The notes beneath the pieces are model-generated. The model was not told the DNA's origin. It saw only the letters and a list, made by a program, of their open reading frames with translations, and made no database searches. The position numbers were made by a program, and so were the translations under genes. Of a stretch of DNA of 64,000 nt, positions 1 through 12,879 are shown one piece after another. How positions within the stretch are numbered: position 1 is the first letter of the stretch; each line of letters opens with the position of its first letter. Location of the stretch: NCBI GenBank assembly GCA_905250125.1, contig CAJNOL010000457.1, positions 62,001 through 126,000 of the forward strand, written 5' to 3'. Origin of the DNA: Rotaria sordida (Eukaryota; Rotifera; Eurotatoria; Philodinida; Philodinidae).

Positions 1-47
1 TACTTAAAAGCAAAGAAATTCTATAAAAAGATAAAAAAGTTGACTAT

Positions 48-1000
48 TTAATTAATAGAAAAGAACAACTCTACAATGACTGAAATCAACCAACTTGTTG
101 TTAGTAAGAAGGGAACAACTATAATAATATTTCTGTTAAATAAATAAACTTGATAAGACGGATAATCGGATACATTAATCGGCGATGACAGTGAGATATG
201 TTTAACATCCTTTTTTAGCTTTCGGTGCAAACGACTAGAAATGTCTGATGCTGCAGTAACGGTGGTTGGAAGTCTGCAATGCTTTCTTAAAAGATTTTCT
301 TAATTTAGAGATACTTTGAATCGAAAAAGAGAGAAAATAATAAGAAATCAGGCAAGAACATTCCTGAAAACTGATCATAGAAGCCGAAAATTTTCAGCAA
401 CTATTTATGATGACGACTAGAACGTTGGCAGCGGATAAGCCGAATGGCTTATAGCTGTAAATTTGATAGATCATATAAGATAAAATAAGATAAGTAAAAG
501 ATACAGTTAGTATAAATATTGTAGAACTGGTATTGACCGTCGAACGAAATGACAACTATTCTAAAAAACAAAAGATTAAATGCAAAACCCTGATTAAAAT
601 TGTTGAAAGATCAATCATAATAAGATAGTAGAAAAAATATAGTAAATTTTTAATATTACATTATTATTTATCTATCCTGATATTTGATCAATGTCATGAA
701 AACTAAATATTAGAATACTAAACGCTCTTATTAAACAAATATTGTCAAGGATAAAGCATTTAACAAATTTGACTGTACTCATTTGTTGCAAATTAAATCA
801 ATCCGTTGCTAAAAGATATTGATCAAAAGCAGCAAAACATATTGTTGAAGAATAAAATTGTTCTACTGTTGTTCTTATTTTATACTAAACAGATGAATTT
901 ATTAATACATTAATATCAAATCCAGTATGAAGAAGACATATATGAATATTCTTCGACGAGTATTCCACATGAATTGCATGATAATTAAATCAACCAGTGA
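48..1000 (-). pseudogene. Decayed GPCR relative (relic A)
   Basis: Weak but recognisable remnant of the same receptor family as the intact gene ending at 7220. On the minus strand around 800-880 the frame reads STICFAAFDQYLLATD, matching LCTICFLAFDQYLSTN at the end of TM3 of the intact receptor, and the DNA itself is alike over about 35 bp (ttgatcaaaagcagcaaaacat). Several stops interrupt it. A 60-codon open frame at 48-230 has a hydrophobic stretch after DYPSYQVY that could correspond to TM5, but this is speculative. The remnant may continue past the left edge. Not functional as it stands. Confidence 0.4.
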
Positions 1001-3560
1001 ATAGAATTCACCTATTTTATTTCAACATAATCGTAATTAAGTAAAAAAAAAGAGCATCGAAATGATTACCAATGATTTCACAGCTTACAACAACAAAAAC
1101 TACCATAGAAAAAATAAAATCATATGTGAAAAGATCACGGATCTCTTATGATATTAAAAACAATAAAAAAATTTCATAGTTAGAATATGGCCGATTAGTA
1201 TAGTTTAATGAAAATCTAGAATACTTGTAAATTTATATTTATACAAAACATTGCCATAGATTATTTGAAATGGAATTTATCAAGAATATGAATATTCATT
1301 TAACGTCGTTGTCTATATTCGATGTCAATAAATTTCATATGTTTGTATTACAGCATTTAGTATATTTTCATTTTTATATAGCGCTGAAGTTAATCAATAA
1401 AAGTTATTGTGAATGTGAATAAATCGAAAATTATCGGTATTCCTAAGCACCATGAAAGGATATGATGAAAACAGTGTAAGATGATATAACGCCAATGTAA
1501 TAGAACAATTAGATAAGGTTCTTTTATTGTTGCAAATCAATGGATATTCTACTGTTGAAATAAGACGCTAAAGGATGATATTGGATTTTATCAATTTTTC
1601 ATTGCTTGTAAAATTTCATTTAAGAAAATTTTAGTTTGTTTATGATTTTATTATACTCCTAACATGAACTTACTTATTGTCGTCTACAGATTTTTATGTT
1701 TGAAAAATCGATGTGCTAGAATAATCGCAATAATAATTTTCCTACTCAAATCTTATAGAACACAGTCTAGCATAAATTACCTATGTCAGTCATTTATGAT
1801 ATTATGAAGTATATTTAGAAGAAAAGGCCATGATCTTCTATTGTGAAAATTCATATCGCTTCTTCAAAAGTAACCTTCTTTTGCTAGTTAGCGTTTTGCT
1901 AGCTTTTATCTATAAAACTAAGAGCTTTGGGAAAACTCTACTGATACTCAAACAGACTTTTTTTTAGCAACTACATGCAAGAAAACTAGAATTTTTCACT
2001 GGAAAAAAATAGTAATGTTTATTACAAAAACAGAGTCTTTATTCAAACTGAGTTTTTAGATGCTATAGTCAAAAAAAAAGATCATTACATTTTCAGAAAA
2101 AACTTTCGGAGAACCCATGACCTTTTATTTCGCCTTATGAGATTTTTTTTTTATAAGTGACTACCTATTCTGAGAAGGATGTTTTAAGACAAAGAGGATT
2201 AAATCATCGTAAAATAAGTTAAATAGGTAATATAAAAAGAAATGTTTTAATACACAATAGTACTCGATTCTCGGTACTATGGAAAAGAACATAATTTTAT
2301 CTACGCATATTCGATAATTATTACTTATATAATGAGAAAATGAACCCATTCATTTATGAATAGAATGTAAACAATCTCTTTTCATCAAGATACTGCGTAA
2401 AAGTATTAAAAAAACACAAGCAAAATGTTAAGTCAAAATCTCTAAAGTAATTTTATTTCTTATACCCAGACATTTTCAAATTTATTCTCTTCCAGCAAAT
2501 GAATGTATCTCTAAATATATAAGATAAATTTTTTCAACAGATTAATACAAACTGATGTAATTTTATAGAATCCGCTATCTTAGTTAAAACCTATACAAAA
2601 AAAAATAATTATATATTTATTACCAATGATTGAATATTCATATTACAAATTACTACAAAAAAAACAAAATTTATTTCGTCAAAGATCAAAAGATAAGGGA
2701 AACATTTTCATTGAAGCATTGGATATTTTCAAAATAAAAATTCTTCTATGTATTTTAACAAAAAATTTCAATAGTTCTTTAAAAATTCAGTTAGATTCGT
2801 CGAAATTTGAATACAATATCAGTATAAAAACAATAATATGAATATGGCAGGTAACTAGATTTGATTTTGATAGAGTTTTGCTAGGAATAAAATATAATTA
2901 AAATGAATAGAAGAGGATATGATTCGAGAGTAACCATCATCTATTTAGCTTGTCAATAAACTTGATATAAGTTTATTTTCAGACATAATAAAAGCTTTTA
3001 TTTGAAAGAATGTTGTGTTTATTTCGACACAGTCATACGTGTAATTATATTTATTTTTTTTATCATTTTGACAACGTATTAAGAAAAACTTGATAGGCTT
3101 TTCTCTTCATTGAAAATAAAATACTAAAATCTTCATATTTTACAAAAACATAGAATACATCTCTTTTTGTTTTTAATTATTCAATGCATCTTTATTCATT
3201 AATTGATATTGAGAATGTCATACACACTGTATAGTGTATGATTCATCGTACGAAAAGTGATCATAAACATCATAGAAGAGAAATCAGAAATAATAAAAAA
3301 CCAACACAAAATCCATGTTATTTTCATACGAAAGTCTTCAAACTTTATTGTAAATATATTTTTTAGTTTTACTACAACACTAGTTATTGTATTTTATATG
3401 TCATATACATGAATTCGAAGAATTTCACGATAAGGTTTTGGAATCAATGTGACATGACATAAACATTATTCTAGTTCATTAGCAGAAAAACTTTGTTGAG
3501 CTATTTCAGGAGAAACTTTATTTCTTGATATATTTGTTGATGTTTTATTACATAGAGATT
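1001..3560. other. A+T-rich stretch without recognised genes
   Basis: Very A+T-rich sequence with only short open frames (the longest about 70 codons at 2626-2841) that lack splice context or a familiar motif. It lies between two receptor relics and may hold further fragments too decayed to see by eye. I see no RNA gene or clear repeat. Confidence 0.5.
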
Positions 3561-3570
3561 TAATTAAGCG

Positions 3571-3970
3571 CTAAGGTTTTTTTATCAGAACATTTTTCGC
3601 TTGACGACGAAAACGTGATAATACCATTAAAAAGACATAAAAATTAATCTAAAATAAAATTCAACATGTAGATTAATAAACAGTCTGTTAAGACTAAGCA
3701 AAGTTTTATGTTTTAATTTACCACAAAATTAGTATGCATCAACGAAGCAGTTATTGATAATAAGAGACTAACGATTGCTAATTCCATATAATTATTTACA
3801 TTGTTGTTTACATTAAGTTGATATAGAGAAATACAAATAAATGGTAAACCACATATAATAAGAACAATAACACGTGCCAAAGTCATTGCTGTCATTTGAC
3901 GATCAAGACGTCGACGAAATAGAAGCTTTTCGATAATCATGTGATCAAATAGGAGAAGACGGAAACTCAA
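3571..3970 (-). pseudogene. GPCR pseudogene, TM6-TM7 part (relic B)
   Basis: The 85-codon frame at 3713-3970 contains RRRLDRQMTAMTLARV, nearly identical to RRRLDRQMTAIALTRV before TM6 of the intact receptor, followed by matching TM6 and TM7 segments. The same intron is present: donor GTG|gtaaat near 3716, acceptor ...ttag|ATTAATTTTTATG at 3648. The next exon reads INFYVFLMVLSRFRRQAK, equivalent to INFYLFLMISPRYRHQVK, and stops at 3571-3573, about 34 codons earlier than the intact gene. TM1 to TM5 are not recognisable upstream, so this is a 5'-truncated, prematurely stopped copy. It retains splice sites, so decay may be fairly recent. Confidence 0.7.
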
Positions 3971-6142
3971 TTAAGTACTAGCATAGAAGATATCAAGTGT
4001 ATGTTTTGTCGTGTGTATTCGTGCAATATCTCCTATATGTCCTATGTTGATATTTAATTGAGTTTCTGAGGATACCCATAGAAGATATGATATCCTAATT
4101 TCATCCGTTCTGTCTACTATATCATTGCTGAGGTATACATTTTTTTGCAACTGTTAATGAATAAAATAGTTAGTGGTATTAGGTTACAAAGTCTCAAGTG
4201 GACACTCTCATTAGTTCTGATCATATATATCTGTTCATTTCACATATTTGTTAACAAACCTAATAGCAAGCGACAAAAAAACAATCATCAAAAAGAATAT
4301 GAAGAAAAGACCGTTGAAGTGGTTGATTCTTTTACTGTCTTTGAATAATTACACGAATATATTAGTCCAATGTGTTGTTGTATTATACAACTCAAAGGAA
4401 TATAAATAATAGTTGAATTTGATAAAAACAGACATAAATTTTTCAGCATGACAAAAATGGAAATGAACAGTTTGTGTGGTCTGCGGAAAAGTAAAAGAAA
4501 TAAGATGCCTAAAATTTAAGTAAATATGAACAATAGATTACTCGCATGATTCAACAGTCTTAGTTTCATCTTCAATTTATTTGCAAGCTGTAGTGAAATT
4601 CACTTTCAATATGTATCTCGATAAGAGTGCGTGTTCAAAAAAAAGTAACTAAGAACAGTTTTGCACAAGACGTAAAAAATAAAATTAGATTTTTGTTTTT
4701 CTTTATGAAATTGTAGTAATTCTAAATAGAAAATGACTTTTTTTCAAATCAAAAGACTTCATCCAATAGTCTTTCGATTTTAATGTAATCGAATAAATCA
4801 AATTTCATATTCGATCTTCAATACGGTTTGAAATTGACAACTTCATACAAAGCATTGCATCACAAATTATATCACATCATAGTTTTTAATTCTTTATAAT
4901 ACATTTTTATTTAGTTTATTTTTTAATCGATCTAATGTCTTATTTACTTTCAACAGTATCTACAAGATAGTTTACATCAGAGCTGGTAATAAGCCACTTT
5001 TTATTTCTGATCTAGTTCGGAATGCTTGCAGGTCAAACCTGGTTGATTGATTTTTCGGGTTTCTTGAATAGATTTCATTCTATAACTGTACATTAATGTA
5101 TCATTCTAGTTTTAGCTGTTCACTTGTTTTATATCTATAAAGAAAAGATAATAACAAGTTCTTGTATGAAGTAGTAAATTACAACAATGAGAAAAATCAT
5201 TATAAGGATTTTTTAGACAAGAAAAGCTTGAATTAATGCAATGTTTTCGATCATGCCAGTACGGTTTTGCATAATCGAAAAAAAATAATTATGATAGCAA
5301 AAAACAACATATGATCAGGCATACAACGAAGAGGTAAAAGAAAATGTAGGGAATAAGTGATAATTACAATAACACGCAAGAACATTTATATTGGACAATT
5401 AATTTTTGCAAAAGCATGAATGCAAAATTTACTAGCCATTTGTTTTGGATCTAAAAAAGTCCTATAGCACTAAATTGACCTTATGTTCAAGCATTTGTTC
5501 TTGGAATCGAAATAATTTGTCGAAGTACTCTCAAATAATAAAACAATGCATCAACATTTGATTTTCAAAGCGTAAGAGCCAAGTAAACAACTTTGCCATG
5601 GTGTGCCTTGTTAGTCAGGTTGAATATCGAATGGACGGATCAGATCAGACTAAAATTTCAAAATTTGACCTGACCTAGCAGACGTCTACCATGCAGCAAA
5701 ACAGGTCGGCAACTCTGTTTACACGCTCTTTTCATTTTTTCTTAATATCTCAAATAATAAATTTGACAATGAGTATAATGAAGATATGTGACGATGAGAA
5801 ACAGTAAAACTGCCAATCAACACTATTACAATGAATTAAAATCAAATGTGTCAATTAAAAGTCTTGTTTCGTCAATGATATTATTAAAACATAAACCAAA
5901 TTTTTACTCAAGTCCGTATTCTACACATAACTAATATTCTTATTTTATCTCATATAGATTGGATAATATTCTGATTTTTGTTCAAAGTCAGAAGTCTCAA
6001 TGAAGTATGACAAACACATATTTATATAACATATTTCAATAAGATAAAATAACTCATACATAAAACGACAATGGACTGACATTTAGGAAATATTGTTGAT
6101 AATGGATGATTTGACTTTATTGTTTTTTCTATAAAAACACAA
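3971..6142. other. Intergenic stretch between GPCR copies
   Basis: No convincing coding exon on either strand. The 67-codon plus-strand frame at 4145-4348 has no recognisable domain and I treat it as chance. A possible hAT-like relic lies at 5580-5718. The rest is A+T-rich DNA. Confidence 0.5.
5580..5718. mobile_element. Possible small hAT-like palindromic relic
   Basis: A less A+T-rich patch. The left part gccatggtgtgccttgttag and the right part ctagcagacgtctaccatgc are imperfect reverse complements, and the right end reads ggtcggcaactctg, the complement of CAGAGTTGCCGACC, which resembles hAT-type termini. I could not see a matching left terminus or an 8-bp duplication, so the family call is tentative. 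Confidence 0.3.
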
Positions 6143-7220
6143 CTATACGCATTCTAAGACGAATGCACTTGCTTGAGTAGGTTCTGGAGCAACTTGATTA
6201 TTCTTTGAAATTATTAATCTGGGATTAGATAATATTGTCAATGAACGCCGAAGTTTTTTAATAAAGAAATATTTCACTTGATGACGATAACGTGGTGATA
6301 TCATTAAAAATAAATAAAAATTGATCTAAAAAAATCGAAATCACACAACCAATTTTAAGACTCAATACAATAATTTAACTTACAGCATAGTTAGTATATA
6401 AAATAGAATATATAACTACTGATGATAGATTAAGGATGGCCTCTTCCACATGATCGTCGGCATGATAAGTTATATTAAGTCGAAATAGACTCCAAATAAT
6501 AAATGGTATACCCAAACTAACAATACACATCACTCTTGTCAGAGCAATTGCTGTCATTTGACGATCAAGTCGACGACGCATCAATGGTATTTGACGTCGA
6601 ATAATTCGACGAACATTTTGATATGCCAATAAACTGAATAAACCACTGATAGTAATTGGAAGCACACAAGATAGAATCGGATAATAGAAAAATGTAAAGT
6701 AAGCATTTACTGTTGGATGGTAAACAGTACATCCTAATGGTCCAGTCTGGGTAAAAATAAGAAAGAGTATTCCATGAAGCAATACAATAGTTATATTGAA
6801 AAATGACAGACGATAAGCTAATTTAAGTGTACTTATATATCGCCAATGTTGTCTATGATTTGTTGATAGATATTGATCAAAAGCAAGAAAACATATTGTA
6901 CACAAAGAATATAAGCCAAAACTATATGAGCTCATTGATTGTATTTTACACCAAGCAACTGATATATGTACTGGATTTCGACCTATAATATAACTAGCAA
7001 TATTAGATGGTAACATTGCAAGAAGTACACCAATATTAGCCATAGACTCAATTTTTAAATAATAAGCACATTGATTTCCTCGAAATATACGTAGAATGTT
7101 GAACATTAGAATAATTAAAATATTACCAATAAGTCCAATGAATAAAATAACGACACTGGAATAGAATTGATATTTATTGGTTATAACACGAAGCAGTTCA
7201 ATTATGTTTAATGATGACAT
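6143..7220 (-). CDS. Rhodopsin-like G protein-coupled receptor
   Basis: Seven-transmembrane receptor of 339 aa in two exons: 7220-6384 (279 codons) and 6325-6143 (60 codons plus stop), joined in phase 0 across a 58-bp intron (donor GCT|gtaagt, acceptor ttttttag|ATC). TM1 contains the class A IGN motif (residues 31-33); a TM3 cysteine (C91) can pair with C169 or so in the second extracellular loop. The TM3 end reads FDQYLS (115-117 DQY) instead of DRY. TM6 follows RRRLDRQMTA; TM7 ends in NFYLF rather than NPxxY. A basic tail follows. It belongs to a lineage-expanded receptor set, with three decayed relatives nearby. The ligand cannot be told from sequence; peptide or chemosensory ligands are the usual guess for such expansions. 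The start is the first ATG, with about 18 residues before TM1. Confidence 0.85.
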
Positions 7221-8224
7221 GTTTTATTCTTAATAAAAAAAAATATTTGTTTTTAAAATGACGATAATTCAATGATGTTCTTTTTTCTTCGATAATGGAC
7301 ATTAATGTGTAGATCAAACAAAAGTTTTTCTTTTCATACCAATACTTTCAAGCGTAATAATTGAAATTGTTGCATAAAATGATTTGATTTGATCAACTAA
7401 CCGTTATAGGTTTATTTTTATTTTAATGTTATTACATTTTAAAACGTCAATTCATATATTCAACGAAGCATATTTTTTCTTATGTGTGTGTGTGACATTA
7501 AAAAACTAGAAAAAAAAAGACATGTTTCGTATATCTTGCCCTTACAAAAAAAATCTATCAAATACAATACAGTATGTAAGATGAAGAATATTTATTTAGA
7601 TATTTATCATTATAATTCAATGGTATCTGTTGATAGTATTGTTTATAGAATCGTAGAGAGTCAAATACAGTGTATCTGATTTATTTTCTGTACTTTACGA
7701 CAAAATGAATTAGAATAATTTTTCAAGAATTGATTAACCATATCATAAACAATCTTGTATTAATTATAAAGTTGTCTCAATTATTTTTTTTTAATCTATT
7801 GTTTAATTACGGACTCATTGCAAAGGGTTTACATGAATTTTCTATCTAGACTCTATTGATCAATCACAAAAAGAAAAACATGCAAAATAATGAATTAGTG
7901 TTATTTAGTTCATACGACGACGTTATGAATTAAATGTGAATTCTTAGAAATATATTTTCTCCTATGTATGCTGTCTGATTTTTTTATCCTTTTTATTGAT
8001 CAAGTTTGCTATTGTCATAATAAAATGGGATATAGATCTTATTGAATCTATATTTAATAGTTTTGATAAAGTTTCAGTGAAACTTGTACACAATTCGATA
8101 CTAAGTGTATATGTAGAGAAAGAATATTAAAATCCAGCGTTATCACTCCATGAACTTTTTCTAAATCAATCTGATTCTTAATTCTATATTATACTTTCAT
8201 GTAACATAATCATTTTATCGCTTT
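7221..8224. other. Upstream region of the GPCR gene
   Basis: About 1 kb without recognised coding sequence. It should contain the receptor's minus-strand promoter, but no core promoter motif stands out from the A+T-rich background. The 65-codon frame at 7482-7679 is unsupported. Confidence 0.4.
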
Positions 8225-8810
8225 CAATACTTCTTCATCACAAAATATTTTACTTTGTCGATGAAAACATCATCATATTGTGAAAAATAGATAGAAATTG
8301 ATCTAAAAAGTAAGGTACAATAATAGAAAAGTGTCAGAATGAAGAGAACTTTCCGATTTATCCCAAAATTCATGTAGAACAACGAGTATATGAGACTACA
8401 CTCGTCAAACTATCAATCGCTATAAACAGTTGTTTGTTTTCTATTTTACGAAGATTTTGTTAATACAAAGAATAAGTTATACAGAGTGAACTCAAGTAAA
8501 TAACATATCATAAGTATTTGTCATCGCATAAGCCGATGAGCATTATGCTAAGCTAACAAAACATATTAAGTAAAAATAAAATGTTGCTCTATGTATAATG
8601 CATATGTCTAAGGAAGGAATTTCCATTTAAATGAAAAGTAAAATGTAATGCAGGACAACCAAAAAAAAAAAAAAAATTGAAAAACGTAAAACGACGAGTT
8701 AATTTTACTGCATAGATTTGCCGCCAACTGTATCCGAGAAATTCACGAATATTGTTCCTACTACGTTTTCTCTTTGCTGATACGTTATTAAAACTCCTAA
8801 CAATTAACAA
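8225..8810 (-). pseudogene. Decayed GPCR relative (relic C)
   Basis: Third decayed copy of the receptor family. On the minus strand the segment GYSWRQIYAVKLTRRFTFFN (about 8660-8735) aligns with QHWRYISTLKLAYRLSFFN, the loop leading into TM4 of the intact receptor. At 8240-8310 the DNA resembles the TM7 exon start of the intact gene (tagatcaatttttatttattttt against tagatcaatttctatctattttt). The parts between do not keep one frame, and spacing is shorter than in the intact gene, so internal sequence has been lost. Confidence 0.5.
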
Positions 8811-10200
8811 ACAATTTTAAAAAAGTTGTAAATCGACGTAAACATCGTTCTCACTCAAACATTATCCTAGGATCTCGCCTTCACTTTCAACTAATGCCAT
8901 TATAGTTCGCTTCAGATGAGTTAATACGTTAAAATAAAAGGTCGTATTCTTTTTCAAAAACTACTTATGTCTTTTGTAGAAATGCTAACAGACCATAGAA
9001 ACTAATTATAATCGCATTTATACTTCTCACAGAAGAAAAAACTTTCAAGTACTTTTCTTATTATATTTATGCATGACAAGCTTAATGGATGATATTATTG
9101 AAGAATAATGGAAATGACATACTAGACTAGATAAAAAAAAAGTTTTGACATTGTTTCATTTCATTGAAAAAAAGAAAGCAATCAAAGACATTAGTTTTTA
9201 TAAGCGTTAAAAGAAAAAAACTGTTGTCTTATTTTTAACATCAATGAAGATCAAAAAGTAAAATGAATTTATTGTTTTTATAGATTGATGTATATATTAT
9301 CTTGAAAAAGACAGTCTTCTTTATATTGAAGAATTATATGAAGTTAAAAAATCATACCAAAAACAGATATCTCTTATTTGAATATTTAATGATTCTACCA
9401 AAGAATTGTTTAAACATTCTATTTGATATATTCTTCATTTTATTGAATCAAAATGCTAATTTATAGTTAGTCTTTGATCGGAAAATGAAGAATTTATTTC
9501 TTGAATAACTTCATGAAAGTTGAAATATGAAAATATGTATGTGTCCTTCCTAATATTCTATTATCATACAAATTTGTAAATCTCAACTGTCAATCAAATT
9601 GGAATAATTTTATTTTTCAAAAATTTTTGAAAATACAATTGAAATTAAGTAATTAATTCTTTTTATTTCTGATGAACAATTCAATTTTAAAGATATATAT
9701 ATATGAATCATTGCAGTAGTTTTGCAAAAAAGAATATATAATTGATTCAGGCAATTATTTCTACTGAAATATTTATTCTTTAAATAATGGTAATAAATTT
9801 AATGAAGACAAAAATAAAACTATCGTTCTTCTTTTACGTGCAAAAACCAAGCTTCATTGAATATCAAGACTTTGGAATTTTTTTTTCTTTGTATAATATA
9901 ATGCGAATAGTTTATGTGTTGTTGTACCTAAAATACATAGATTTAAGACAACATTTTTTTAAAAATTTTATCATACGCAGTAATTTGGATAATAAGTGCC
10001 GTGAAATAACAATTTGATTAATATATAACATACCCGGTCGCCAACAAAACAACCTATCAAAAGAAAAATAATGGAATATCTCCACCATATTTTAAAGAAA
10101 TGAACTTATTTTTTTCCCCAATGATAGAGGAAAGTTGCAAGCATTTATTCATCAGTCATCATTCTATTGACACACTTGAAATCTAGTACTATCTACTTCA
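8811..10200. other. Intergenic A+T-rich stretch
   Basis: No coding exon, RNA gene or repeat family recognised. Short frames such as 9787-10017 have biased A+T composition and no motif. Confidence 0.45.
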
Positions 10201-10588
10201 ATTCAAAAGTTGATATTGTTTTCCGAATACTTCCATGAATAGTAGACTACAAGAAACGCAGAGATTTGAATATTTTCATTTTGACATATCCATTTTTGTA
10301 GAGATTTTTCCACTAATTTTTTCAGTAAAAATCGTTTCCTATTTTCAACAACAAACGAAGATGCCATGGTCAAAATACTGCAAAAAAGTCAAAGTACTCC
10401 AGAAGTTCAGAATACTTTGATGTTTTTTAGTAGTTTAAGTCTAGCATCATTATTTTTTGATGAAAATTTTTATTATTGAAATGATCAATGAAAAAAGCTT
10501 TACAAAATTGATTATATTAAAAATTTTTCGGATATTTTTGTGTCTTTGTGGATGACTATCCATGAAAGTACTCTATCAAAAATTCACT
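10201..10588. repeat. Long imperfect palindrome (about 390 bp)
   Basis: The sequence folds on a centre near 10396. Around the centre, caaaatactgcaaaaaagtc is mirrored by the complement of gacttttttg-like sequence at 10412-10440; further out, atacttccatgaatagt at 10229 matches the reverse complement of actatccatgaaagtac at 10555. Arms are diverged, so this is probably an old non-autonomous foldback element. No target duplication was identified. The 61-codon frame at 10235-10420 is a by-product. Confidence 0.5.
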
Positions 10589-11741
10589 GTAGTCGTATGG
10601 ATTTCTCGTGAATTTTTTGTATAAAGAAATTTAAGAGGATCCTGTTAAACCTTGATGACGTCAGATAGTTTAGCAAAAAGTCAAAGATTGTAAATAAATT
10701 ATTATAAAAAATGGAGAAGATTTAAAAACATGAGAATTTTAATAATATTACAAATACTTAAAATCTATCATTTATTTTTGCTATACAGTGGAAATATTCT
10801 ATTCTTGTTTTTGGTAAGTTATTTCTGAGACATCCGGTATTTAACTAATCACAGTGACATTTTCTTGATTTTTAGATTATTAAGAAAGATTTTAGCCGAC
10901 TTTATAAAGTTACAATTCTCTGATGTTTATATGCAAAAAAACAAGCATGTCGTAATTACGATATCATGTTTGGATGTTAGAAACACGTCGGTATTAGATC
11001 GTACCAATTATCATCGATTATATTTCCATCTATTATTGTGTTTGATTTCAAGAGAAATGAGAAAGTTCTTTGCATATCTGTTCTGTCAGTATATCAAAAC
11101 CAATTGAATACATACTAAAAGAAAATGTTAATAGATTCTTTGATGAAATATATAACATATATCTTTTTTTATTTCAATGAAAATTGCTATTGAGTTCAAA
11201 CATAACGCAAATGATCTATGACAATTGGACATATATAAATTTCATATTAATAGTTTTAGTTTAATGATTGAAGTTATTAGTAATCTTTTCGTTATTGTTG
11301 TGGTCGCTCGATGTACATCAACACAGACAGATGAGAAAATCTTAAAACTTCTTTCAAAACATGTGTCGTCGAATTTGCTAGAATCATTTTACGAAACAAT
11401 TCTTTATCTTGTTCTAAGGAATTTTAAGAAAATTCAAAGGATGAATGTATGAAACTTTGCTCATTCTAATTGATTTGAGAGAGTTGGAAAAAAAACAGAT
11501 TTGCGAGATACTGTAATAATACTCTTCTTTCGAACGCCAAGACTATCATTTTGATAGTATCACTATATTAAACAATGAGTCTTGGTACGATGAACTCGAT
11601 TAAGATAATCAACTTCCCACTTTGGAAGCTTTTATTCTACTGTTATAATGAAAAGTTATAACATCTTGTACATCTTTCCTTTGAAACCTTCCATATCAAT
11701 TCGAACGAGCGAAGTGTTCCTTGTACTTTGATTATTGTGCA
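10589..11741. other. Intergenic A+T-rich stretch
   Basis: Two plus-strand frames of 75-80 codons (10865-11107 and 11225-11452) occur here. Neither has a splice partner, known motif or plausible codon pattern, so I do not call them genes. Confidence 0.4.
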
Positions 11742-12361
11742 GAATTAAATAGGGGTGCACCAAATCCAAATCCAGTCAAACTCAAATCCTGGGTTTGACA
11801 GAGTTTGACTAGATTTGGACTTGGGTTTGGGTTTGACTGGATTTGACTTGGATTTGGATTTGGATTTGACTGGGTTTGATTTGGATTTGACTATATATAC
11901 CTCTTACACAGGCTGCAGTTTTTCGGTAACAAAACTCGCCAAAACCGATCAAATCTTCGTCTTCATTAGATGCAGTTTTCTTCGCTCTATCCAATGACGA
12001 CGTCAGATTTCATCTAATCTTCCAAAAAGTGCTAAGGTTTGACAGGATTTGATCAAAAACGTGAATCAAAAGCAAGAATTTACATAAAAGTCTGTCAAAC
12101 CTTGGCACTTTATGAAAGATTACATGGAATCTGACGCCATCATTGGATAGAGCGAAGAAAACTGCATCTAATGAAGATGAAGATTTGACTGGTTTTGACG
12201 AGTTTTGTTACCGAAAAATTGCAGCTTTTGTAAGAGGTATATATAGTCAAATCCAACTCAAACCCAAACCCAGTCAAATCCAGTCAAACCCAGTCCAACC
12301 CAAACAAAGAATTGGATTTGGGTTTGATTGGATTTGGACTTGGTGCATGCCTAGAATTAAA
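11742..12361. mobile_element. hAT-type palindromic MITE with 8-bp TSD
   Basis: A 604-bp non-autonomous element (11750-12353) flanked by the direct repeat GAATTAAA (11742-11749 and 12354-12361), the 8-bp target duplication typical of hAT transposons. Its ends are TAGGGGTGCACCAAATCC and, reversed, TAGGCATGCACCAAGTCC, also hAT-like. The two halves are inverted copies of each other nearly throughout: the segment with ctctatccaatgacgacgtc near 11985 recurs inverted near 12130-12160. The outer arms are rich in short tandem units of the kind GATTTGGATTTGG / CCAAATCCAAATC, so copy number of those units differs between arms. Open frames on both strands here (about 60-73 codons) are produced by the palindrome. 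No transposase. Confidence 0.85.
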
Positions 12362-12879
12362 TGATTCACTTTTTATAAAAATTCAAATATTTATGACTCA
12401 TCTGTGCAGACGTGAATATCAATTCGAGGTGTTATTATAAACATTTTTACTACTCTCAATAAGATGATAAATAAAAAACTTTTATATACATCTCTCCTAT
12501 GAATTTCCTAAGAATTCATCAGAACAATACTAAGAGTTGTTTCGTAAAATGGTTATAGAGAATCTGACAACGCATCGTTTGAAAAAACCTTAAGGCTTTT
12601 GCATTTATTTGTGTTGATGTATATGCATAATAAACTATGTTGCAAACATTTTGGAATCTCATGGATCATAAAAGATAAAACTTGTTTCGTAAAAGTGTTT
12701 GAAGAAAAGGAAACTGTATAATAGAGATTGATTGATTGAAAGGGCATTTTCAAATAATAACCTTTTGAGTATACACCTTGTTCTCAATTAGGAAAAGTCT
12801 AAAGTAGAAAAAAACCAAAGAGGATATGAATGTAAATTACGATTTTCTCACTTAAATCAAACTTTTGAAGTTTTGATCT

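Noticed and set aside
11809-12364. Overlapping plus and minus frames with DLDLDLDL-like and PSQIQ repeats
   Set aside because: Produced by the short-unit arms of the hAT palindromic element; both strands of both arms are open for the same reason.
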